A stretch of DNA of 64,000 bases from Ceratotherium simum simum (lineage: Eukaryota > Chordata > Mammalia > Perissodactyla > Rhinocerotidae): NCBI RefSeq assembly GCF_000283155.1, contig NW_004454177.1, forward strand, positions 1,248,802 to 1,312,801, read 5' to 3'. The translations under genes and the position numbers were made by a program. Shown piece by piece: positions 45,256 to 56,323 of the stretch. The notes under the pieces were generated by a model that had not been told where the DNA came from, did not search any database, and worked only from the letters and a program-made list of their open reading frames with translations. Position 1 is the first letter of the stretch, and each line of letters starts with the position of its first letter.

Positions 45256-45799
45256 TTCTCCTGAACTGGGATTATTTAAGGTTAGGCCTGATGACCTAAA
45301 CTTAGAATATTCCACCACTGTGACGATCACCGCTCCAAGTTCCTCTAAATTTTACTTTGGAGTGCAGAGCCAGCTGATAAATTGGTCCCAGGTATTCAAT
45401 GCCTATGATTTTTTCATTCTCCCAGGAGTAACTATGCCTCAGTGTTTCTGCTCCTAAAACTGTTAAACATCAATTTGGTCATAAGCCTCAGCATTCAATA
45501 GAAATCTTAACCAAAATAATTCATTAGCAAAGTAAAAGACAGAGTCCTGAAAAGAAAGTGTCCATGTGGTGATATCCTTGGAGGTTTTTCCTGGAGCTGT
45601 ATGCACTGCTGGTGGGGATGCTTAGCAAATCTTTCTGAGAGAAAGGAAACATCATTTGGGAGATGTTATCTGTGGGATGGGGCATAGCTGGACTCTATTC
45701 CACAGGTAAAGTCTTGCAAAGGATGCTTCCTTCCTCCAGCTATGCAAGTGCCCTGTGGGGTATACTGCCTTGGGATAAAGCCCTCTCCCTTACTTCTTG
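45256..45799. other. Unassigned sequence
   Basis: No recognised element. Confidence 0.35.
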
Positions 45800-46702
45800 C
45801 GTCAGTTATCTATTGCTGCATACCAAATTACCACCCCCCACAACTTAGTGACTTAAAACAACACACGTATTATTTCCCAGTTTCTGTGGGTTAGGAATTC
45901 AGAAGCAGCTTAGCTAGGTGGTTCTGCCTTGGGATCCTGAGTTTGCAGTCAAGGTGGGGCTACAGTCATCTGAAGGCTTGGCTGAGGATAAAGGACCTGC
46001 TGCTTCTGTATTAATCAGCTTGTGCCGCCACAACAATATCAGACTGTGTAGCTTAAGAAACAGGCATTTATTTCCTCACAGTTCTGGAGGCTGGAAATTC
46101 ATGATCAAGGCACCAGCAAATTTGGTTTCTTGTAAGGGCTCTCTTCCTGGCTTGCAGATGGCCACCTTCTCACTATGACCTCACATGGCCTTTGCTTGGT
46201 GCATGGGTACAGGGAGAAAGAGAGAGAGTGCTCTGGTGTCTCTTCTTATAAGAACACTAATCCTATCAGATTAGGGCCCCATCCTTATGACCTCACTTAT
46301 CCTTAATTACTTCTCCAGAAGCCCCTTCTCCAAATACAGCTGCACTGGGGGGTTGGGCTTCAACACATGAATTTGGGAGGGACACAAACATTCAGTTCAC
46401 AATAGCTTTCAAGATGACATATTTACATGGTGCTGGTTGTGGGCAGGAGGCCTCAATTCCTTTCCATGTGGGCCTCTCCATGAACTGCTTTATCGTCCTC
46501 ATGCCATGGATAGAGCAATCCAAGAGAGCAAAGTAGAAGCCACAATGTGTTTATGACCTGGCCTCAGAAGTCACATATCATTTCTGCAAAATCCTATTAA
46601 TTACAAATATCAGTTGTATTCGATGTAGGAAGGGACTATACACAGACGTGAATGCCAGGAGGCAAGAGTCATTGGGGGCCATCTTGGTGGCTGGCTACCA
46701 CA
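45800..46702 (-). mobile_element. MLT1-class MaLR LTR, minus, interrupted
   Basis: Left: GTTATCTATTGCTGCATACC, 'ACTTAGTGACTTAAAACAAC', 'GCTTGGCTGAGGATAAAGG'. Right: 'GGGCAGGAGGCCTCAATTCC', 'ATCCAAGAGAGCAAAGTAG' and CTTGGTGGCTGGCTACCACA. The order is an MLT1 LTR read backwards, split by the LTR at 46007-46404. Confidence 0.85.
46007..46404 (-). mobile_element. MST/MLT1A-like MaLR LTR nested in the MLT1
   Basis: It begins TGTATTAATCAGC, contains TTCTGGAGGCTGGAAATTC and 'CTTCTTATAAGAACACTAATCC', and ends near CAGTTCACAATA. The five bases before and after are GCTTC and GCTTT, close to the 5-bp TSD expected for MaLR. No internal region is present, so it is a solitary LTR. Confidence 0.85.
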
Positions 46703-46737
46703 TCTCTGGATGAAAAGACGTTATGGTATTGGGAAAA

Positions 46738-46915
46738 AGACGTGTGTTTTAAAAGCCAGCAGACCTGGAGCTGGAGTCAAATCCTAGCTCCACCACTTGT
46801 AAGCTATGCAAATGCTAAACCTCTCTGAGCCTGTTTATCCATTAATAGGATAATAATACCTTCCTCATAGGATGGTTGTATTAAATGAGAGAATAGATTT
46901 GCTGTGTCACAAATA
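46738..46915 (+). mobile_element. MIR SINE
   Basis: 'GGAGTCAAATCCTAGCTCCACC', 'CTAAACCTCTCTGAGCCTG' and 'CCTTCCTCATAGGATGG' are forward MIR. Confidence 0.85.
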
Positions 46916-47009
46916 GTGGTCATCCCTCCCCAACCTTCTCTAGCCTTTTACCACCTTGCTATTCCCACCTTCAGTGCTTGTCCAGGCTAGACATACTTTT
47001 CTTGTTCAA

Positions 47010-47400
47010 GAATTCTAGGATGTCAAAGTTCTAGGAACTTCTGCATCATGTAGTCTAATCATCCCCAACTTTTTTAACCACCAAGGCTCTTTCTATTGTT
47101 TTTCTCCCAATAAGCCCCATTTTTGAAATGCTTTTGATCACCAAACAAATTACATTAAGGACATATTTCATTTCCCATTACATTCATCAAAGGCATATAT
47201 AACTGCCTATCAGAACTGATCAGTGAAAGACCATCAGTGTTCCCACACTGAGTTGTAATAATTTCAGTGAAAAGCAAAGCAATGATTATTTTAGAGGGCC
47301 AGAAAGATGAAAGGGATTTATCCAAGGTCATTTTGATTAGTTATTGATAGAACTACAGCTCAAACCTGGACCTCCTGATTACAAACCAATCATCATTCCC
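47010..47400 (-). mobile_element. MIR3-like relic split by unassigned sequence
   Basis: The left piece ('GAATTCTAGGATGTCAAAG...GTAGTCTAATC') and right piece ('AGGGCCAGAAAGATGAAAGG...GGTCATTTTG') look like one ancient SINE separated by about 200 bases that may be a DNA transposon. Confidence 0.4.
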
Positions 47401-48779
47401 TAATTCTGAGTGTCACCTTATTTATTTGACATGCTGTGCTATATTTCATGATATCTGACATGATAAGAAATCTAAAGTCTCTTCCAGGCTAACACTATAA
47501 AACTCCAGGATAAAATATCCACATTTTTTTCACAGCCCCAGTTGCATGGATAGCACAAATGGGCAAGACCTCCAAACCCACAAGTGGGCCTATAAATACC
47601 ACAGAACAGACCATTGCCTATGTGGCCTCCATGGAGGGCTGTTTCACCAGCCAATATGCGTCTGAGTTCTAGGGCTATTTAGTCAGAGTGTTAGGATAGG
47701 GAGCTAGTTTAATGTCTTCAAGTTTGCTGGCCCATACTCCAATCACAGCAACAAATAGAGGACAGGATAGGGGCCATGGACATCATCCTTGAGACTATCT
47801 GCGTGGAGGAGGGGGTGAGGGGGCCTGCTTCAGCATAGGCTCTGTCTTGCCATGAAGAATGAGAGCTGAGAAGTATGGGGACTCTGCATTCATCCTGGAG
47901 TGGGCCACTGACCCATTTTTTTTGGCCAGAAGATCAGTATATGCCAGGTATCTAATCCCAATGGCTTCTCTGAAAAGGGAACAGAAAAGAACCAAAGGAA
48001 CAAAAGCCTAAGAATTAAAGAGGAATTTCCTCAGCCTAGAGGTAGAAAGAATAGTGCCTATGAGCAAGTTAACTGGGACAGCTATTTAAAGACAAACACT
48101 TCATAAATGTTTTTATGCTCTGCATATGTTTGTGCCCCTTCCCCTTTTAGTTCATAGTAAAGCTCCTTCTGACTGTTCCAGCCTGCCTCTGCTTTACTAA
48201 GGGGCACAAGGAAAGAGGATTTTGTATTTTCCATACTTGGGCCAAAATTTTAAGAGGGAGAGGTAAATCTCTGGGGACAGATGTAGTTGTGGCAATAGTA
48301 CTCAAAGGAGAGAAGCTGGCAGGAGAGAAAAGGAAGTTCAGAGAAAAAGATCAGATAAAAGTTTTCAGTGGCGCCTTCCTCCATAAAGAGAAAAGAGCTG
48401 AAGCTCTTATTTGCTCAAACTCTGGAGGCTGTTCTGTGCCTGGGGAGAGGAGAAGCGTTCAGTGTTCCGGACGATGGGCAAGCTTGAATGTCAGTGCTTG
48501 CTGCACCACGAGCCTGGAAACCTTGGGAGCTCCATCAGCAGCGGTCCACGGGGATGCTTTAATGTCAATTACAGTTAATGTCATTGCTCTGTACTCTCTA
48601 AGCCAGATGCGGTTCATGGCAAGAGATTTAGTTTCCTAGAGAAAACCTTTAGAAAAAAGAACAGGGGTCCTCAATGAACTTCCTTTGAGGGCAATCTGTA
48701 TCAGCCGAGTCGCTGAAACACTTTTTTCAACATGCTTTCCCTTCAGGCGTTTCTTACATAACCTTTGTGCTTCAAGTCC
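47401..48779. other. Unassigned, apparently single-copy sequence
   Basis: Includes a 116-codon plus frame (48289-48639) without a recognised domain. 48560-48600 carries homeodomain-like TCAATTACAGTTAATG. A non-coding conserved element is possible. Confidence 0.4.
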
Positions 48780-49790
48780 CTTACCAGGCCCTACTGAGTA
48801 TGTCAATAGAAGATATAACCCTGTGCTTTAGTAATTTACAGTCTGGTTGCAACACACATGATATACAACATGAAAAGATACAGGAGGAAATATGGAGGCA
48901 AAGCAAAAAAATGACATGGTACACGGCAAATATTTCCCTCATTTGAGCTTTGGAGAAAATAAAAAATGGCTGCTCTTGAGGGAGGTATTAGTTTGCTAGG
49001 GCTACCATAACAAAGTACCACAGACTGGGTGACTTAAACAGTAGAAATTTATTTTCTCACAGTACTGGAAGCTGGAAGTCCAAGATCAAGTTATCAGCAA
49101 AGTTGGTTTCTTCTGAGGCCTCTCTCCTTGGCTTGTAGATGGCCATCTTCTCCCTGTGTCTTCACATGGTCTTCCCTCTGTAGCTGTTAGTGTCCTAATC
49201 TCTTCTTATAAAGAGTCATATTGGATTAGGGCCCACCCTAATGATCTCATTTTAACTTAATTACCTCTTTAAAGGCCCTATCTCCAAATACGCACACATT
49301 CTGAGGTACTGGGGGGTTAGGATTTTGACATACGTATTTGAGGGGGACACAATTCAGCTCATAACAAGGAGCGTTTAGTTTAGAGGAAGAAACAATTCAC
49401 ACTCATGTGAAAATGTATGTAAATCAATGAGGCTGCTGTGCTACCTGCCAGGTGTGTGGTACTATGGGAAGGAAGGAAGTCAGGAGATAGAGAAACGGCC
49501 ATGAGCCCAGAGTGGTTTGAAGAAGCCTTTCCTGAAGAGGTGAGAATTGAGCTAGCCAGAAAGAAGAGTAAGATTTGGATGAGGGCGGAATGAGGGAGAG
49601 GGGAAGTGGAGAAAGCATTCCAGGTAGGGAACAGCATGGAAAATGGTTCAGATGGGGCTCTGAGAAGACATGCTCCGAGGATGTTGACGAGACCAATCTT
49701 GTAATATTGGAGCACTCATTTTGTGGGAGAGGAGAAGAGCTTGAGAAAGTCAGTTGAAACTACAGTGAGTAGGCCTGGGCTGCAGACAGA
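48780..49790 (-). mobile_element. L2 copy, interrupted (48780-48983 and 49367-49790)
   Basis: 'TTTAGTAATTTACAGTCTGG' on the left and 'GAAGCCTTTCCTGAAGAGG...AAAGCATTCCAGGTAGGG' on the right are reversed L2 parts in register, separated by a MaLR LTR. Confidence 0.75.
48984..49366 (-). mobile_element. MLT1A-like MaLR solitary LTR inside the L2
   Basis: TATTAGTTTGCTAGGGCTACC, 'CTTCTTATAAAGAGTCATATTGG', 'ATCTCCAAATACGCACACATTC' and the terminal CTCATAACA are reversed MaLR hallmarks. Confidence 0.88.
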
Positions 49791-49829
49791 CTTTCTCCCA
49801 CTGAAGGCTTTTATGCTGGGCAGTAAAAT

Positions 49830-50020
49830 GATAACAATAATAACATCTGTGTATAGCTCCTTACAATTATTATGATTTTTCATAAACATTATCCCATTTC
49901 CTCCAAATCAGCAGGGCATCATTATAACCATTCTACAACTGAGGAGGTTGAGGCAGAGAGAGTTTAAATTGCTTGACCAGCCCATATAAGGGCTACGACC
50001 AGCTCTGTGCTACAGGCAAA
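49830..50020 (-). mobile_element. MIR SINE
   Basis: 'TAACAATAATAACATCTGTG', 'TTATCCCATTTCCTCCAAATC' and 'CAACTGAGGAGGTTGAGGC' are reversed MIR. Confidence 0.75.
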
Positions 50021-50379
50021 TTGATCTGACCGGCTGTGAAGAATGCTTGGAGAGTGAAGAGGCAGGGCAGCAAGCTATTGGAAATCAGGATAGGAGTGAA
50101 GTGTTGAGAGCCTGAATCAGGGAGTGGTCCTAGAACTGGGAAAATTTAAACAGACTATGTTGGTTTTGATTGATAAACATGCTAAAAACGAAGATGCTAT
50201 GAAATAAGCAAAAATGCCCATGGGAAGGGTAACGCATCTGGTTCTCATCAGACTTCTGTATCTCAGCATGAATTAATTTATCAGATTCTTTCCTGACTTT
50301 GCTGAGTAAGAACAGGAGAACGTAAGTGCAGCTACGTTCCCATACATCTCTTATAAGCACTTAGTATATTACAGTGTAA

Positions 50380-50520
50380 GTATGAATTCATATATGTCTC
50401 CCCCACTAGACTATGAGTTCCTCCAAGAAACTGACCTGATTTTACTCACCTTTGTATATCCAATACTTAGTAAAATGCTTCAGTAGTTAGAAGCCCAATA
50501 AACACCCTTTGAAGGAATGA
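50380..50520 (+). mobile_element. L2 3' end
   Basis: 'CCCCCACTAGACTATGAGTTCC' and 'CACCTTTGTATATCCAATAC' end in GGAATGAATGAGAG, the normal L2 terminus. Confidence 0.85.
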
Positions 50521-52219
50521 ATGAGAGTGAGCAGGTGGGACACCAGCATAGGGGAGGGAAAGAGCATAAAAAGTGGAGGTGAAGGACCTTGAGGACGAGT
50601 GTCTGTGGCTTCACAAATGTCCCTGGGACAGCCTCATATGCAGTCAGGTAAATCCTACCTGAAAGAGACCTCTATGAGACCAAGAAACCTCAAGGAAGTG
50701 GCTTTGACCACCAGGTCACTGCAGGCAGCAGCCTTTCTCATATTTCGACTTTGCTGTACAGAAATGCTGGGGAAATGGCACAGATGATGTGAAATAACTT
50801 ATTTACAGAATAGGTTTCTAGGCAGAAACCAATGGTTTCCTCTCCATGGCCGCACCCTAGAGGTCCTTACCCATGAGCCCCTAGATAGTCTCCTGTCCTC
50901 CTTCCTGCTGCTGTCCGCACGCTGCAAGTCTGGCTGGCACATGGCAGGGCCCCTGCTGAATGAACAAGTCTGGCTGTAGGAGAAAGGGGGTGAGATAAGA
51001 TGGAGAGACCCAAATACGTCAGTGTGATTGTTCTCCTCTCACTGTGTCTATCAAGAAGCCTAGGTGGGCTGGAATCACTTGTCCTGCTGTTCTTTTATTC
51101 CCCTGGGATATAACTTTAATCGGGAGTTCCTAAATCAGTCTTTTTCAATAAGTAGATTTTGTGAAAACTACAAAGACCAGTAACAGACAGTCCTTGCCTT
51201 CCAGGAATTTATTCTCTTCATGGGAAGAGCAATGTCTTCCTGGTTAATGTTGAACTTATCCTTAGCCCTTTCTACAGTGAGAAAATCCCATTCTTATGCA
51301 TGCAGCAAAAGTGCTAAGCTTTCAAGAAGCTAAGCAACACTTTCTTATCACCTGCTTCCTGAAAATTCAGGGCCCCTGATATCGGGCCTACTCCTCACCA
51401 CATCCTAGACCACCTCCCAGTGTTTGAGCACATACTTTGATTATACAGGAAATAGAATATAACCCTTGCCTCACAAAGCAGTGAGCAAATGTTCTGTGAG
51501 GGTACAGCCAAGATAGGGTGGAAGTAGCCCTTAATGTGCTACTGATGTTTCAAGGAGAAGCCAAGACATCAGGCTAACTTCCTAGACCTCAGCCTCCATG
51601 AAATAGAACAGAGGCAATAAGTTGGGGCAGGAAAAGTCTTGCTAATTTTTAAAACTTTTAGTAATGACCAAAACCTGGGCCATGCACCCAGTTGGCTCTC
51701 TCCCTGCTGTAAATGTCAGGGAGATACAGATGGGATGAGGGCAGAAGTTTGGGGGATTTGGCATTCAGATTTGGAGTTCTTCAATGCACAATCTGTTCAT
51801 CTCTTAGAAGGTCTGAATTCTGGGAGGAAAGATCCCCACTGTTCACAGAAACAATCCTAGGCATCAATACCCTCCCCACCTGCTAAGCTAAGTCAGGAGA
51901 CAATCTCTGGCTATTACGCAACTGATAGAAAGTAGAACAGGAACCAACTCATTTCATGAACATGTTAATTTAGGATGATCCTATTACGGGGCCAAATTTT
52001 CTCCCTATTCTCTTGCCACAATCAGGCACATCCTTGCATGCTAAGCTTTAAGCTGCCAGAACTTCGGACCACTGATGGTCTTTCCCTTTCTCTTCAGATT
52101 ACATCTAAATGCCCTTGTGCAGAGTTCACGCAAATCTGCAACAGCAGGGCGTAGTGGAAATAGCATAATCTGTGAGATCAGATAGATCTGAGTCAAATGC
52201 CAGCTTTGAAAGCTAGACG
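50521..52219. other. Unassigned sequence
   Basis: 1.7 kb with no confident repeat or exon. A MIR-like start may lie at 52145-52215. Confidence 0.4.
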
Positions 52220-52700
52220 TAACAGCTACACGTACGTAGCACTTAAAACATCCCAGGTGCTATTCTATGTGTCCTACAGATTTTTTTTTTTTTAATTATA
52301 ATTATTTATTTATTTATTTATTTTTTCCCCCCAAAGCCCCAGTAGATAGTTGTATGCACATCCTTCTAGTTGCTGTATGTGGGACGCGGCCTCAGCATGG
52401 CCGGAGAAGCGGTGCATCGGTGCGCGCCCTGGATCCGAACCCAGGCTGCCAGCAGCAGAGCGCACGCACTTAACCGCTAAGCCACGGGGCCGGCCCTGTC
52501 CTACAGATATTAACTTACTTGATTCTCACCACTAACTCATGAGGTTGTGTACTATTATTATCCCCATTTTACAGCTGGAGAGACTGAGGTATGGACAGAT
52601 GAAGTAACTTGCTTCTAGGTAAGCTGCAGAACCAAGATTTGAAGGTACACAGTCTGACTTGAAACTCAATGTCCCTAACCACTACTCTATACTGCCTCCC
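52220..52700 (-). mobile_element. MIR SINE split by an ERE (52220-52281 and 52509-52700)
   Basis: 'CACTTAAAACATCCCAGGTGC' on the left and 'ATTATCCCCATTTTACAGCTGG...CTAACCACTACTCTATACTGCC' on the right are one reversed MIR once the ERE is removed. Confidence 0.85.
52282..52496 (-). mobile_element. ERE SINE, minus, with TSD
   Basis: It reads backwards from a poly(T)/TTTA tail to CTTAACCGCTAAGCCACGGGG + CCGGCCC. The direct repeat TGTCCTACAGAT is perfect at 52270-52281 and 52497-52508. The body shares the 'CCCCAGTAGATAGTTGTATGC' type with the ERE at 2015. The low number of visible changes suggests a fairly young copy. Confidence 0.95.
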
Positions 52701-52724
52701 TACAGGGCAAGTTACATTACCTCC

Positions 52725-53810
52725 ATTTCTTTAACAACCATTTCCTGAGCACCTTCTGTGAACCAGCACTGCACAAGATGCTGAGGATGCAGTGGGGAAG
52801 GATATGGCCCTGACCCTCCAGGTACCGACAGTCTAGGAGGGGAGACGTCATAACACAGAGTGCTGGGTTGGAGGTATGCAGACAGTGCTGCGGAACACAG
52901 AGGAGGGGCAATCAAGAGAGGCTTGCTGGAGGATGTGACCCCTAAGTCTCAAGGGGCCAGTGGAAGGTAGACCATGGGGCCACAGCCAAGATAAAAGGGT
53001 AGAGAAGGGTGCTCTAGGTGGAGGAAGTAGTGCGTGCAAAGACCGAGGTGTAACGGTTCATGTGCGGAACAGGAAGCAGTTCAGTGTAGCTAGAGCATAG
53101 CACGGAGTGGAACAGTTACAAGGGATGAGGTTGGCCAGCCAAGCAAAGTCAGTCTCTGAGGGTCTTTCTACCACACTGAATTTGAAGTTGGACCTGAAAA
53201 CCAAATGGCATTTTAGAAAACAGGTAGTGAACAAATTGGAAAGTATAAAACTGAAAGCAAGGAGTCCATTTTGGAGGTAACTCAGTGAAGATCCTGGGAG
53301 TCTGCACTCCAGCAGGGCAGTGAGGATACAGGGGGGTCAGAGTCAAAGGCGTTGGGGAGGCTGATTCACAGGACCTAGGTGGGGTGAATGTAAAGCAAAG
53401 GAGAGAGGGATCAAGCGTGACTCTGGTTCTGGCTGAGGACGCAGGGGATGGCATCATTCAGTCAGATAAGGAATACAGGAGGCATGGTGCTGAGTCTGGG
53501 ACCCTCTGAGTTCAAGGTGCCTGTGAGACATCTAAGGAGAGCAACTTGAGCTGGATCTGTGGGACTTAGAAGAAGAATCTAGGTGGTAGTGTTAGATTAG
53601 GAAGTTGTCAGCGTTTAGGTGCATGGAAGACCTGGAGGTGACAGGAAGACCAGAGGGAGTGTGGAGGGAGAGACAAAAGAGAGCTGAAGATGGAAGCTGG
53701 GGCAGCGCCAACATTCACAGGACGTGCCCGTGAGGAATAAGAACCAATGACGGGGACCAGAAAGGAGGAAACCCTAGAGAAGCGGCTGTCACACAAGCTA
53801 AGCGTAGAGT
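52725..53810 (-). mobile_element. Long L2 copy
   Basis: From 'CTGAGCACCTTCTGTGAACC' and CTGACCCTCCAGGTACCGACAG through GTGCGTGCAAAGACCGAGG, 'CTGGAGCAT'-like blocks to 'GTGCCTGTGAGACATCTAAGG', it follows reversed L2 over about 1.1 kb. Minus-strand frames here are remnants or by-products; no intact reverse transcriptase is evident. Confidence 0.7.
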
Positions 53811-54069
53811 TTTAATGAGGACATGTCACAGAGTCGAGGGGTGGCCTACTTCTCCTCGTCTACCTGTCTGACTCCCCACCAAGACTGTGAGCTGAGAACA
53901 GGGTTGTGCCTGATTCATCTCTACTTTCCCAAAACAGCAGGTGCTTAAGACAAGAGGAATAAGGAAATAATAAGAACCAACATTTATTGAGTGCGTACAT
54001 GTGCCAAGCACCAAACACTTTGCGTGGATAATCTCATTTAATCCTTACACCCACGCTATTTGGTACATG

Positions 54070-54736
54070 CTTTTCCTTTTTTTTTTTTTTTTTTGTGAGG
54101 AGGACCAGCCCCTGAGCTAACATCCAATGCCAATCCTCCTCTTTTTTGCTGAGGAAGACTGGCCCTGGGCTAACATCCGTGCCCATCTTCCTCTACTTTA
54201 TATGGGACGCCGCCACAGCATGGCCTGACAAGCGGTGCGTTGGTGCGCGCCTGGGATCCGAACCGGCGAACCCCTGGCCGCCGCAGCGGAGCGCGCGCAC
54301 TTAACCTCTTGCACCACCGGGCCGGCCCCTTTTTTTTTTTTTTTTTTTTTTATGGATGATTATTCAGCCTTAAAAAGGAAGGAAATTCTGCAATATGAGA
54401 CAACATGGATGAACCTCAAGGACATTGTACTAAGTGAAACAAGCCAGTCACAGAAGGACAAATACTGCATGATTCCAGTTATATGAGGTATCTAAAATAG
54501 TCAAACTCATAGAATCAAGGAGTGGAATGGTGGTTGCTAGCGACTGGGGGGAGGGAGAGATGGGAGTTGCTAATCAACTGGCATAGTTTCAATTAAGCAA
54601 GATGAATAAGTTCTAGACATCTGCTGTACAACATTATACCTATAGTTAATAATACTATATTGTACACTTTAAAATCTAAGAGGGTGGATCTCATGTTAAG
54701 TGTTCTTACCACCAAAAAATAAAATTTTTTTAAAAA
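54070..54736 (+). mobile_element. 5'-truncated L1 3' end inserted into the MIR
   Basis: The L1 part at 54351-54736 has 'TTATTCAGCCTTAAAAAGGAAGG', 'GGTTGCTAGCGACTGGGGG', 'ATTGTACACTTTAAAATC' and an A-rich end. GTACATG flanks the whole insertion at 54063-54069 and 54737-54743, extending imperfectly to 13 bases (2 mismatches). Confidence 0.85.
54077..54329 (-). mobile_element. ERE SINE, minus, at the L1 5' junction
   Basis: It runs from a T-run and GTGAGGAGGACCAGCCCCTG through 'AGGAAGACTGGCCCTGGGC', 'ATATGGGACGCCGCC' and 'GGATCCGAACCGGCGAACCC' to the CCGGGCCGGCCCC head. It retains many CpGs, so it is the youngest-looking ERE here. T-runs on both sides (54077-54094 and 54330-54351) blur the TSD. 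Confidence 0.95.
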
Positions 54737-54900
54737 GTACATGATCTTCTTATCTGCATTTATAAATAAGGAAAGCAAAGTACAGAGAAGTTAAGAAACA
54801 TGCTCAAAGTCACACAGCTATTAAGTAATGGGGCTTGATTTCAAGCCCAAGCAGTCTAACTCCAGCATCCTTGTTTTTAACCACTACATAATACTGCCCT

Positions 54901-55547
54901 CCAACAAATGAAAGCTAACAGCTGAATGGATTACCCCTCCCAGGGATATCTGGATTTAACAGGAAAAAAACAACCTTTATGAATGGCTGTCTAACTGACA
55001 GGATTATAAGCATCACTATTAGAACTGAGAGGAAATAATGCTTGGGAGGGATCCCTGACAGCCTCTCATCTGAGCAGTCACTGTGCACTTAGCCCCACCC
55101 TAACCAGCATTAATGAGCGGGAGAAACTAAAGCAGCTGGGAGCTATCTGCGCTTGGCCCAGAACCAAGTTTGCTGGTGTCATGAATCTTCTCCTCCAGGG
55201 AGGATTATAGGTGTGAGCTGAAGAGCGGGAGGGGACATGCAAAGTGACAGGGGTAATGCAGTAGGTGCTTTTCCTAGCGCATCCATCAAGCTCACTAAGG
55301 CTCGGAAGTGCGATGTCATTCTGCATTACATGGTGAGGAGCACAGCTCACTCAGCACATTAAAACCATTAGCGGAGCCGAACCCACTCACGGGGCAGCAC
55401 GCTGGCACTGTCAGTGGTGTGCAAGTGAAAGGGGTGTCCTCCTACTTCAGGTTCCCGTGGCCCTGGGCAGCAGCTCTCAACCAGCCACTCACTGTCAGTT
55501 GTCAGGAAAATAGATCAGAGCACAATGCTAACCCTAGAGTGTTACTC
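54901..55547. other. Single-copy-looking block with homeodomain-type motifs
   Basis: No repeats are recognised in 55030-55545. Motifs include CAGCATTAATGAGCGG, 'GGGTAATGCAGTAGG' and 'CATTAAAACCATTAGCGG'. Retained CpGs and low repeat content are compatible with a conserved enhancer, which is an inference. Confidence 0.35.
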
Positions 55548-55877
55548 TAGAACAACACTGCCCAATAGAAAATATAGAAATAGAATGCAAGCCCATATGT
55601 AATTTAAAATTTTCTAGTAGTCATCTCAAAAAAAGCAAAGAGAAACAGGTGAGATTAATTTTAGTAATATATTTTATTTAACCCTAAATATACAGAATAT
55701 TATTTCAACTTGTAATCAATATAAGAAATTATTAACAAGATATTTTACACTCTTTTTATTGCACTAAGTCTTCAAAATCAATGTGTATTTTATATTTAGG
55801 GTGCATCTCAATTCCAATGAGCCACATTTCAAGTGCTCAAGTGCCACATGTGGCTTAGTGACTAGGACAGCTCTAGA
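55548..55877. mobile_element. hAT-type non-autonomous DNA transposon
   Basis: The ends AACACTGCCCAATAG and GGACAGCTCTAG are roughly inverted. Inside are 'AAATTTTCTAGTAGTCATC', 'ATATATTTTATTTAACCC'-like and 'CACATTTCAAGTGCTCAAG' blocks of a common mammalian element. Flanking CTCTAGA on both sides is a possible TSD. Confidence 0.75.
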
Positions 55878-56057
55878 GACCTATAAGTCTGAGGGGCTGG
55901 GACAGCAGGGGTGGTCAGGGCCCCGCCACATAGTCAGGCAGTGGAATGGGGACAGACCACACACAGTCAGAGAGATGGGGTAGAAAGGGATCCGCCAGCT
56001 GGTAACCTGAGGTCCATATGCAATCAGCCCATAAATCTGCAAGGTCGCAGACTCCCC

Positions 56058-56120
56058 GGCACTTAAAAAAAAAACTCACACTTAAAAAAAAAAACTCACA
56101 CACACACACAAAAAAAACTC
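56058..56120. repeat. Tandem (CACTTAAAAAAAAAACTCA) units and CA run
   Basis: Two copies of a 20-base A-rich unit are followed by ACTCACACACACACACA and another A-run. Confidence 0.85.
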
Positions 56121-56323
56121 ACAATCTGTTGCTTTATGTGACTTCTTTTCTGCCATGATGCTCACCTTGATGTCCATTTTACCAAGCACATCATCATGCA
56201 CAAATCATTATGGAGAGTACAGTATTCCTGACACTGTGCTGGATATTGGATCCAATAATGCCTTATGCGTATACGGTGCACTGCAGATTATAAAGCCCTT
56301 CGCACACAAACCAAAGGGACAGA

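Larger units (their letters stand above)
53965..54900 (-). mobile_element. MIR SINE split by L1 (53965-54062 and 54744-54900)
   Basis: 'ACCAACATTTATTGAGTGCG' and 'TCTCATTTAATCCTTACACCC' on the left join 'AAAGTACAGAGAAGTTAAG...GTCACACAGCTATTAAG' on the right. This is the oldest layer of a MIR > L1 > ERE nest. Confidence 0.85.

Noticed and set aside
52725..53810. G-rich minus-strand frames of about 60-100 codons as gene fragments
   Set aside because: The whole stretch follows a reversed L2 LINE.
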